Source: Mastigias papua
Lineage: Eukaryota; Cnidaria; Scyphozoa; Rhizostomeae; Mastigiidae
Direction: 5' to 3'
DNA length: 64,000 bases
Assembly (NCBI GenBank): GCA_964019165.1
Contig: OZ025284.1
Location: 657,185-721,184, forward strand
In this document: positions 1 through 11,700 of the stretch, piece after piece
How the letters are laid out: each line of letters begins with the position of its first letter
How positions within the stretch are numbered: position 1 is the first letter of the stretch
The notes under the pieces: generated by a model
What the model was told of the DNA's origin: nothing
What the model saw: the letters and a program-made list of their open reading frames with translations, nothing else
Databases searched by the model: none
Program-made: the position numbers and the translations under genes

Positions 1-191
1 GGGATGGAACACTTGAAATTTATCAATCAGCAAGTGTCTAACTTCAATGCTATGTACTGTTCTTCTTTCTACACTCTATGCAGTCTAATTGCATTCTATT
101 CCTTTGTGTTATTGCTAGATACATTTTTCCAATATTTTTCATAATATTATAAGTCTGTGATGGTGTGTACTTTGCTATTTTACATTTACAG

Positions 192-648
192 GTGTCAGCC
201 AACATCAAAATTTCCTTCATGTAGCCTTTTGGCATCTGGAGGAACTCCTTTTGACAATGAAGAAATGCAGCAGATTACTATGGCTTCAACACCATGCTCA
301 TCAGGAAAGGGAAACACAAGAACCAGTAGGAACTTTCAGAAGCAAATTTTCAACCGTGAGATACTATCCAAAAAGAAGCAGACAATATCTGACAAACAGA
401 GCAACACAGAATCAGATTCTTTTGAAAATATGAGTGATGTTACAGATAGGTTGTCAATGAAAAGTGACATTGTCTCTCCTATAGTACATGATATTGGTGA
501 TCTGTCTCTCGAAATGACTAGATCCTTGGGGATAGATAAGGAAACCAGTAGACCTGATAGCATTGAAGATATTTTGATAATTGATGTTAAAGAGAAGTGT
601 CAAATTTCAGCAAGTACACCAGACTGTGCAGAGAGAGTGACATTCCTT
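192..648 (+). CDS. HASPIN: HASPIN visible exon 1: disordered N-terminal region
   Basis: The exon follows a TTTACAG acceptor and ends before GTAAGT. Its first base completes a codon begun in an exon outside the window, and it ends in phase 0. It encodes about 152 residues rich in Ser, Thr, Asp and Glu, with no domain I recognise. This fits the poorly conserved N-terminal tail of haspin proteins. The open frame continues to the left into intron sequence, so the Met codons at 157 and 160 are not the start. Confidence 0.8.
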
Positions 649-3600
649 GTAAGTAGAAGCAATATCAACTGTCACCTTGTTAGTGTACTTTATTTATGAT
701 GATGTTGAATCTTGGTATAGAGGCTGATACATCATGGTGTACGCATTTATGTTGTACTGCAGTGCTATGGAGATAGATAGCAAACTTTGAAATCTCATGT
801 GGCCCATATTTGCATGGCCTCACTATGCTGGAAACTTAATTCCCTTGTGAAACACCTTAATTCCACAGATTACACAGATATATACAGAAGTAATGTGATC
901 TAAAATTGACAGAACTATACATATGTATGCAAATTGGCAGAAAGGCAGGTTAGGTGTGAAGCTGATATGCATAGAAGTAAACAAAGGAGATGCAATGATG
1001 ATGTGATGTAGAGGTTGTTTGTTTGTGTTGACTTGGAGGTGTGAATGGATGACTAGTAAGATTTACAGAAATTGAATGTGGATGAATGAATGAGAAGGAA
1101 AAGTTGTTGAGGTGAAAAATGGTTTAAGCTACAATGTTTACATTCACTACAGATACTCCAATTTTGTATAGCATCTCTGCATAGAGGATTTTATTGATAT
1201 GCAGAAATCTGTAAAGCCATATTGGAATTAGACAGATTTTTAATGGCAGTAACAATATAACTATTAGCTATGTGAGGTTTCTTCCTTCAGGAGTCTTTGA
1301 CACCCTATCAACTGCAAGATGTAATCAATGAAACAAAAAGAACTTTTAGCATTGATCATGACTGTACTTCTGAGGGCAAGATTTTGAACTTGTGTGAACA
1401 AGAGAAAATCATTGATATCAAAGATTATTTTGTTACAAGGTATTTGTCTCATAGTGGCTATCTCCAATTTTTAGTGCTTGTGAATATTTGATGAAGTATT
1501 GGAACATGTTTAGTGATAGGTATTAGAAACAATCTTGTGAAGTTTCTGATCCACCCTGGGCTATATTGGTGTTATTAGATTTGAAAATTGTAAGTGGCAG
1601 CTGCAGTTGGGACTTTCACTTTGTGTCTTTTCTCACTGCAGTTGCCACAAAATCTTGCATTAATTTAATTTTAGTTGTTTTTTATTTATACACTTCTCAT
1701 GAATATCCTTGCAGGATCAGAGGGGACATATGGTAGAATTTTAGAGACATTTGATAGGTGTACAATGTAATAGGAAATTAGGAATTTTGGAAACATGGAG
1801 AAAGGTTTTCCTTAGGATGATTTCATATGAGATTTTTTGTGTTTTGCATGTAGCAGTTCTAAAAACTATGCAAAAGTTGTATGGCCATAAGCAGCCATTA
1901 ACAAGCTCCATAGCAGAATTCCAAATAGGAAAGTAAACACATTAAGACAGTGCTAAGTATCACTTGAATTCAATAACGAGAAACTGGATAATGTTAGCTC
2001 TATACAGAGTGGTGGAGGAGTGTGATGTAATATTCCCATGTTATATGTGCATGAATATCATGATTCAATCATTCAACTCATGCCTTTTGGTGGTATTGTA
2101 TGCTTGTAGCCACTGTACTCTGTTTTCTGTAATCCATATTGTAATGACCCATTTCTGTTATTTTTTAGGAATGTTGTTAAGAAAATAGGTGAAGGCTTAT
2201 ATGGTGAAGTTTTTGAAGTAGGAGGTAATAAGATAGCTAAGGTCAGTATCCATTTACGGCTCTGCTACACTCGACTTTTTGTTGTTGTGTGTGGCCTATA
2301 TTTTAAAATGCTGCACTGATTCCTCTAACAGATACATTTGGCACTTGGGACATAATGCATAGCTTTCTATCTTCGTCTTTGTATCTATGTTGCTATTGTC
2401 GTTTTTGAAAGGCCCTGTTATGCAAGAGAAGATCTAGCTTGGAGTCTTAGGGAGGACCATTTGGGTACAATCATAAATTGGCTTCAAAAGAGGTGTGACT
2501 TACTGAAGCAATTCCACTAGGTTCCACAAAGCTAGAAAGTGCTTGGAGACACCTTTTTGTTGTATGTTTCTCAGTGGAGTGCCTACCATGGTTGGTTCAG
2601 AGGCAACAGAAATTGACATTGAACGGTTAGAAAAGAAGTGAAAAATCTTTGATAGAACGTGAGGGGCTAAAGTCACCTCTAACTCCCTGCTATGCGCCGC
2701 GCCTGATTGTATAGGGTTGCACCTTACTAATGTTACCAAATAGGATACAGCTTGCTATGAACAAATGGAAGAAATTGAGTTCATTTAATATTAGTCCAAA
2801 AACAGAATGCATATTTCACTTTTTCTCTCCTTTGATAGTGATACATCGATATTTGCTCCATTTCGAAAAGTTTTTTCCGCGACATACTCGGGAAAATTAT
2901 GTAGGTGTAGGGCATTGAGGCATGCGGCAATCGGACAATGCCTGAGAATATGTGGCAATCATATGCCATACCTTGATAGCTTTTCTAGTTATGAGTTTTT
3001 CCCTCAATCTGGAACTGGTGAACTAGGACTTACTTCTGAATATTTCATCCTTTCCTTGAGAGGAACGCTGGTGATAGTAAAATGCACTAGCAAAGTAGAG
3101 AACCGCCCCATGCCGTTTTACACAATATGATATTAGCGTCTGTAAATCCAATCCATGATTTAACGTTGATGCTCTTTCATATGTTGTTTGTCGGCAAATA
3201 TGCCATTGGCAGTTCAAGGATACCTGCCTTTAGGGCGCCATGATCCCTGGCCCCCTTCTCCCGTCCCCCTCTGGACCTGCTACTGCTTTCAAGATATGTT
3301 TGCTTCCAAAATGTAGCGATTCTTAAACAATGAGAAGGGTGTTTATTGAACATCCTCCTCATATCATCCTATTTCAGTAACCTTATTTCCAGAGCCTTAT
3401 TTCAATGCACCGCTGCACTTTTTTCAAAGAAAACAGTACTTGGCTACTTAAAATGTTTTGAAAGTTCAGTATGTTTGTATGTTGATACACACTTGAAAGG
3501 ATCGTGCGGCTGCAAATCCTAATATGAATACTGACTTCATTCGTACAAACTGTGGCCGTACATGTGGTTCACGTATCGGCCTCTTCAGCCACCAAACTGC

Positions 3601-3656
3601 TTGTCAGCAACATGGACAATGAATCTTTATATTGTATTGTCATATATCGAAATAAA

Positions 3657-3753
<97 letters not shown>

Positions 3754-5587
3754 GTGAAATTCAGATTTACACCAAGTCCATCATCTCTTTTGTTAAATTT
3801 GCATAGTCTTCCTATGGCAATCCATGTATTTCGGAGTTATATTCGAGTGATGCCTACCTGTTTGTCGAATATTCTTTGTAGGAAGTTCTTAAAAAAGTTT
3901 CAGCACTGGAATCTTGCAAAAATAATGAAGTTTCAATAATTGGTAAAAGCACCTAGTTTTCTGTGACTTCTTTTTTAAAGCTTAGTTTCATCGCGCATTA
4001 CATCTCTTCCTTGTTCAACTTTCTTCCATAATTTCTGTTTTATTCTTGTTCACAGGTTGTGCCTGTAGAAGGAAGTTTGCTAGTAAATGGTGAGCCACAG
4101 AAGAGTTTCAGTGAAATGCTCTCGGAAATCGTAATTTCAAAGTAAGGCTTTTGTTGTTCTGTTCTCAATCATCTCTAAATATAATACGGTACTCAAGGGC
4201 TCTGTTTCTTGAAGATCATCTCGAATGGAATACCTTTTCGCAACATAGCATTTTAAAAGGAATTTCCACTAATTGAGAATTGTCTCAAAAGGGCCACAAC
4301 CATATGGAAGAAAACATCGTGACCACACCCTGTAGACACATTTATAGAACGTACGCAGCACATTTTTCCTCATTCTTAGTGATAATGTCACAATTTCTTT
4401 TTACATGAGGCTAGACCAACGATAGAGAGTACCACTCTCACCTTGTAAAGTTTTCTGAGTAGACCCATACAACTGAGGAATCTCTGATTTTGTCAGTCAC
4501 TACTGGGAAATACATTAGGCCTAGTATTTAGTATGTTGAAAAATGTCCTGTTTCGCAATCTTTGTTGTTTTGTATTACTGACATACCGCGTGGAGGATCA
4601 TGTTACTTTAGAAGGACAGCCTGTGCGTCATATAAAATGACTTTGTAGAATAGACCTTCTCTTTGCTACTGCAGAAATGTCAGGGAATACAAGAGTTGTA
4701 GATCTGTGTGTATTTGCAATGACCTTGTAAGAGTCACATACGAGAGCAGACTGTTGTGAGAAGAAGCCTATCCAGCCTCCTTCTCATTCGTTAGACCATT
4801 TCAGCTCACCACAGCAATGAATGCGGCTGACGTGTTTCTGTTATCAAACATATTTGCAATTGAGCGCCTTGCTCAAGCTTCTTTGTTTTAGTCTTGTCAA
4901 TTGCCTCATTCTCAGAATTTAAGTGTTTGTTTTAAGACCTCAAATGATAGTCATAAATTATGTAATCAGATTTCATTTTCCTTTTTCAAACTCTGTAAAA
5001 AATCCTATTAATGTTTACTATATGTTGTTAAGTTGAAAAAATGCTCCTCCTTGGTCACTACTCTCCATTTTGTCATAAAGGATCGAATTATCATTCGGAC
5101 TTCTTCTAGAAACCAAAATAGTTTCTGGCCTGCTGTATGCTATTTAATGATAACTTTCTACAAGATGAATGTCTCATTTTTCCAGAGAATTAACTGCCCT
5201 GTCAGCCAAGGTAAGAAGTTAATTTTTTTAGAATATTAAGTTTCTTCCCCTTGAGCAATAATTCAATCTATACAATTAATTTTTCTGTAAGTTAACTATT
5301 TTTCATCCTTAGAGAAATAGACTTATTTTAACCTTTCTTTTTTCGTCAATTGATAATGTTGTATTCATGTTTAATACATTAGTTTGTTATTTGGTTCACT
5401 CTTTCTCATCACATTATCTGATACAATGCCTGATGTAGTACTCATGAAAGTCTCGATAAGAGAGGAGTATCCCGTTTTATTTCAAAACAGAGTAATCATG
5501 ACAATCTAGTTGATGGATTCATAAAACTAATGGGGTGAGTAGTGTAGATTACGTATTGACATTAGAGTTCAATGCTGATGGGGATTG

Positions 5588-5659
<72 letters not shown>

Positions 5660-5670
5660 CGATGATGATG

Positions 5671-5717
<47 letters not shown>

Positions 5718-8700
5718 GGTGATGATGATGATTATGATGATGATGGTGGTGGTGGTGATGATGAAGGTGATGATGATAATGGTGATGATGTTGATGGTTA
5801 TGATAATGATGGCAATGGTGTCAATCATGATGATGGTGATCAAGAGTGTCATTAATACCTCAAATGATAATGAAAATTGTGATCTTGCTTTGATAGTAAT
5901 TCGTTGTTGCAATTTTATTCCTAAGAGCAAAATGCTGCAAGGGTAGATATCCAGTATGCTTATTAGACCATTGGGTGTTATGGAATTTGGAACGAGGCTC
6001 TGACAACGATAACCCAGGTTGGTCATTATCCTCCTTTTATGAAACGCATTTCGAAACCTGTTGAGTTAGATATGATGAATCCAATTAAAATTAATAGCAT
6101 TGTCAGAACATGCTCAAGCTTAGATAGGAGGTTTCACAAGCACTAATCTAAGCACATTCATTTTGCAAGCAAATTCTAATGAGGTTGATAATAAACATCA
6201 GCATTCTTTGCTTTATTTGCCCCCGGCCAAATGTCTTTGAAACTGACTATTGCATGCAGCTCCTCATATATTTCCAAGAGATCACTCTTGCAATAAGAAC
6301 AATTTTAAGAACGTGAAAAGTCTGTTGGCACTACAGAACTTCGCTATAGCCGAAAAAGCGGGAACATTCTTTTAGCATACTGAAAGCCTTTTTCATCTGA
6401 CACTCGTCAGACTATGAAACGTCGGATAACAACCGAAAGGTGAACCGAAATATATAGCCAGATGCGGGTGTACGTGATATGATGAATAATGCGTCTGTTT
6501 GGCCCTATGATTGGCCAATTAGCACCTATTCATCATTGTTTACTTGAAGAGTCCTAGTGAGAAAATGGATTCTTTTTTGTTTGTGTAAATCTTCTGGTTC
6601 TTATCAATAAAAACAGTATAAGAGACAATTTCTAGTGTGTCAGGATTATCTATGTTTTAAATGTAAAATTGAATGAAGGAAAATGAATTTTTATCTACAA
6701 TTTATTCAAAGAGGACCTGATCTTTTCGAACTGAAACCGTTAAACTTCTTCACCTGTTTCCTCTGATTGCTTTGACGTGAATGGAATGATTTTAATTGAA
6801 TTGAAAAATTCAGGAAAAAGGACATCAAAGGGCGAGGGGGTTTAGGAAAGGGACAATTCAACATAGTTCAACATAGTAACATAGGTAGATTTGATATCTC
6901 CTTTTAAAATAGCTTTTTGTGATGATTTGTCATATTTGCAACGCTATTGGCACGATGGGCGACACCACTCCAATCACTTTTGTAGCTTATTATTGTAATA
7001 TTTATGTCTCAATGTTAAGTGTAAGTCTTAGGGTTGTTATGCATTTCCATGCTCCCTAGACTTTGTATTGTAATTGTTTGTCATTGTAAGTTTTATGAGA
7101 ATATAAAAAAAAAAAAAAAAAAATTCAACATAGTTCATTTCCCAGAATTGACAGCATTGCAATGTTTTCATACCATGCTTAGTCATACTGTGTAATAAAT
7201 TGTCATAAATTAGAACACGTGTAATGACAGGTTAGGATTCAGAAATAACAACACAGAGTGACATTCCACTGCGATTTGACACCATGATCACTGTCTAGCG
7301 TGATCTTAGAGTTTATTGCCCCTAGGGTTAAATACCCCATTTGCATGCATGACTGTATCTATTTGTGTTAATTTCATGTGAAAATAATATTTCAAAATCG
7401 AGTGGTGTTTTGATATTTTGGGGTAAAATTTACCCTTTTCATTCTGGAGGACTGGAACATCCGAATGTGATTTTTCTGTGAGAAGTGTTAAATGAAGTTA
7501 ATCTGTTTGGTGATGACGATTCAACTCGTATCATTTGTTTTTAGAAAAGTTTCATGATGACCAGCTCTACGTAATATTGGAAACTGAATATGGTGGAATT
7601 TCTTTAGAAGACTACCGCAGGGTTACCGCTGCGGAGGCGAAAAGTATTCTTCATCAGGTACGTTTAGCAGAATTTAAATGAAATAGATAAGTTCGTTAAA
7701 TTGAGTTGAATTATTTTGATATGTAAATTTGTATAAACTTTTAAAAATCTTGTCAGAATTATTTTGTTGATCATAGATACAATATTAAACCCCCTGTTTA
7801 ACACGGAGGGCAAATTTCTGAGCGTGTTGAGATATCTATGTTGCAAATCGATTGTTCAACCAACTGGTATTTGGCAGAGTTCTCATTTCTTTCTCAACAA
7901 GTAGTTCATTTTTATTTTCTCCGCACATTTGAAATCTAATTGGTCTACGTTTTATGTTACCTTTAGACTATTATTTGAGTCACATTTTGCTATAGCATTC
8001 AAATTGATATTTTTTCACATGAACAATCAATAAATTACAATTTTTTAGGTTACCTCAGCTCTGGCTGTGGGGGAAGTTTCCTTAAAGTTCGAGCACAGAG
8101 ATCTACATTGGGGAAATGTTTTGATTAGAGAAACTGAGAATAAGATGATATCATATGTTATCAATGGTGAACGTAAAACTATAATTACAGCTGGCATCGA
8201 AGTTAGAATTATTGATTTCACACTTTCCAGACTTGAAAAAGGTTCGTTTGAAATGTACTGTAGAATAAACAGTACTTGTCAATGTATTTCCATAACTAAA
8301 TTTTAGGGGTGTTTTTATGTCGAATCATACCGAAAAGGGTGTTTGTTACGAGGGGGTAATGTCTCATTTACTTACATATACTGGCTAATTAATTGACTGA
8401 CTGACTGTTCTGTTTGTTTTTGTTAGCTTATTGTTAACTGTTCACTTACCTTTGAGCACAGAATAATTTTCCAACCCCCCCCCCACGATTGTTAGTTTTG
8501 AATCTTTTTCCAACCCCCCAGCATTTATTCAATTCTACGTTTGTTAATTTTTAGGATTTTACGAGTGAAATTCCTAGAGAATGTTTTCATTTACTTGGAG
8601 GATGACCAGATAGTTATTTAGTAATCGTTTACGCTACAATTGTAAATTGCTTTGCCTTGGTTTTTTAGCACTACAGGATTAGTCAATCTTTTTTAAGTTG

Positions 8701-11700
8701 TTCCTCGAAATTTCGACGTTTTTTGTTTTCCAACCCCTCCCACGTTTATTGCCACCCCCCCCCCCTCAAGCATTTGGTGCTCGAGAACAATCACAATAAA
8801 GGTACGAATGTTATGAATGTTTGGCTTATTATCTGATTGGTTACTTGACTGATTGATTGATTTCTGAAATGATTGATTGGTTAATAGAATGATTGACGTA
8901 AGCCAAATGACATATAGATTTTTGGATACTAGAAAAGACATGACATATAGCTAGTCAATATAGGGCCGCCTTAAGTCTTATTTCTCTTTGACTTTTTCTA
9001 TCTCTACTTTCCTTGTAGATGAGTGCGTGGTTTTCGCCAATCTTTCTGATGATGAGAACCTATTTCAAGGGGTTGGAGATTACCAATTCGATTTATATCG
9101 GATGATGAGAAACCACAACAGGTACCTCTATATTCAATATTTCCCTTTCCATATTGACCACTAGCCTTTTGGCGTTGGTCGTTTTGGGTTATGATGTTTT
9201 TGCTAAGTATTGTAAATAAGTTGGCGATATTTTGTTTGTAAATGAGGCTGAAAAGTTATGACCAGCACAAAATCAAAGCAACTCAAAAATGGTCCTGATC
9301 CCAAAGAAGCTGATTTACAAATTGAACTGAAGATTGCGATTTACCTTATTTGACAATACGTTTCTTGCAAAATTTGAGGTTAAGTTCTCAGACATGCCAG
9401 AATAGTAAAGGCCTATTCCACGTAGATTCCCACTTCGCATTTGGGATGCAAGCTCATTGTTCCCAGTCCGTATTCGAACGTTTGCGATCAGCGAACGTTC
9501 ATATGTGGACCGGGAACAGTAAGTTCACATGTGAAATGCGAAATCCGAATTTGAATGGAAATGGGCCTTAAATGTTCTTAATATTGCCTTCTTCGGTATA
9601 AGGAGTAGGCATCCTTCAGTCTCAGAAGACTCTGAGTATTTTGTCTGGTACAGCATCGGGTGTGGCTGGCCAGTCCAACGCGGGAGTGACAGTCCCTGTG
9701 GCAGAGGGTGCAGATGAAGTCTGACGCTGGTCTGTCTGCCTGGGTTACAGCCTTTCTTCTCATCCTCTTTTCCTCGTGCTGCTGAGCGAGTGTCTCTTCA
9801 AACTTGGAAAGACCTTTCTGCACAGTCTGTCTCCAAGCTGACCAGTTGAGTGCTGTCTTTTTCCAGTTGTTCTGGTCAATGTTCAAGGCTTTCATGTCCC
9901 TCTTGTACACGTCTTTGAATCGCAGCCGTGGTCTGCCTGTGGGACGTTTTCCCTGCACAAGTTCTCTGTAGAGGAGGATTTTAGGGATCCGTCCATCATC
10001 CATGCATGTGACATGACCAAGCCACCGCATTCGTCTCTGTTTCAGCAGTGTGTACATGGTGGTGCATCCAGCTCTTTCCAGGACAGTTTTGTAAGGGACC
10101 TTGTCCTGCCAGGTGATGTTCAGAATGCGTCGGAGGCTATGCATGTGAAAGGCATTCATCGTACGTTCTTGTAGGGCGCGCAAAGTCAAGGACTCACTGC
10201 CATACAGGAGCGCGCTCACGACACATGCTCGGTAGATCTGGATCTTTGTGTGCTCAGTCAGCCTGCTGTTGTTCCATACTTTCTTTTTCAGTCTGGTCAT
10301 GGTGGTAGCTGCCTTGCCAATTCGCTTATTTAGCTCAGCATCGAATGAGAGGGTGTCTGAAGTAGTTGAGCCCAGATAGACGAAGTCATGGATGACATCC
10401 AATTCTTAGTCATTGTGCTGATGGCTGGGGGAGAATCAACATCCTGTCCCATGACCTGTGATTCCTTCAACTAATAGTAATCCCAAAGTCTTGGCAGGCA
10501 TTACTGAAACGAGTCATGAGCTGCTATAGGTCCTCGGCTGAGTGGGCAGTTACTGCTGCGTCATCTGCAAAGAGGAAGTCGAGCAAGCACTTCAGCTGGA
10601 CTTTGGTCTTGGCTCTTAGTCTGGACAGGTTGAAGAGCTTTCTGTCTGTCCTTGTTCAGAGGTAGATACCTTCAGTTGCATGACCGAATGCATGTTTTAG
10701 CATCACAGCAAAGAAGATTCCAAACAGTGTGGGAGCCAGGATGCAACCATGTTTTACTCCGCTCTGTATGTTGAAAGCAGCTGATGATGAGCCGTCAAAG
10801 ATGACGTGCCCTTCATGTCATCATGGAAGGATCTAATGATGCTGAGAAGTTTGGGTGGGCATCCAATCTTGGGAAGGATCTTGAAAAGGCCATCCCTGCT
10901 GACCAGATCGCAAGCCTTTGTCAGGTCTATGAAAGCAATGAAGAGTGGCTGCCTTTGCTCCCTACTTTTCTCCTGAAGTTGTTTGAGGGAGAAGATCATT
11001 TCTATAGTGGATCTGTTGGCACGGAAACTGCATTGTGATTCAGGGTAGACTTGCTCTGCCAGGACTTGGAGCCTCTTCAGTGCTACTCCCGCAAAGACTT
11101 TCCCAACGATACTGAGGAAGGATATGCTGTGATAATTATTGCAATCGCTTCTGTCACCTTTGTTTTTGTACAGTGTGATGATGTTGGCATCCCTCATGTC
11201 TTGTGGTATTTCACCTTCACTCCAACAGAGGCAGAGGATTTCATGCAACTCGGTGATGAGTGACTCTTTGCAGCATTTCAGTACTTCAGCGGGAATACAA
11301 TCTTTCCCTGGTGCCTTGCCAGAGGCAAGAGAGTCCAGGGCTTCGCTGACTTCATCTATGGTTGGTTCTCTGTCAAGCTCTTCCAGCTCTGGTAGGCACA
11401 CTATGGCATTCAGGACATCTTCTGTGACAACATTTTCCCTTGCATATAGCTCAGTGTAGTGTTCTACCCAGCGCTCCATCTGTTGTTCTCTGTTCTGAAT
11501 CACCTCCCCTGTAGCTGATTTCAAAGGGGGAGTTTTCTTTTGTGTTGGGGCCAAAGCCTGCTGGATGCCTTCATACATCGCCTTGAAGTTGCCTGTGTCA
11601 GCTGCAATCTGAATCTCAGAGCAGAGCTTGAGCCAATAGTCGTTGGCGCATTGTCTGGCAACCTGGAGGTTCTGCTCACTGGGTTGGTTTTATATGCTGT

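Larger units (their letters stand above)
2242..5185 (+). other. HASPIN introns (2242-4055 and 4142-5185)
   Basis: Non-coding sequence on either side of visible exon 4. The only structured element I see is the (TA)n tract at 3661-3748. Around 2690-3260 the GC content rises locally and short open frames occur, but none resembles a known family. Confidence 0.6.

Noticed and set aside
157..699. Met at 157 as the start of HASPIN
   Set aside because: 157-191 is intron sequence ending in an acceptor, and the first exon base completes a codon from an earlier exon.
3552..3939. Tyr-Ile repeat open frames
   Set aside because: They read through the (TA)n microsatellite.
5535..5855. Poly-Asp protein of 106 codons (and poly-Met and poly-Ile frames)
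   Set aside because: Pure reading of a GAT microsatellite inside a HASPIN intron.
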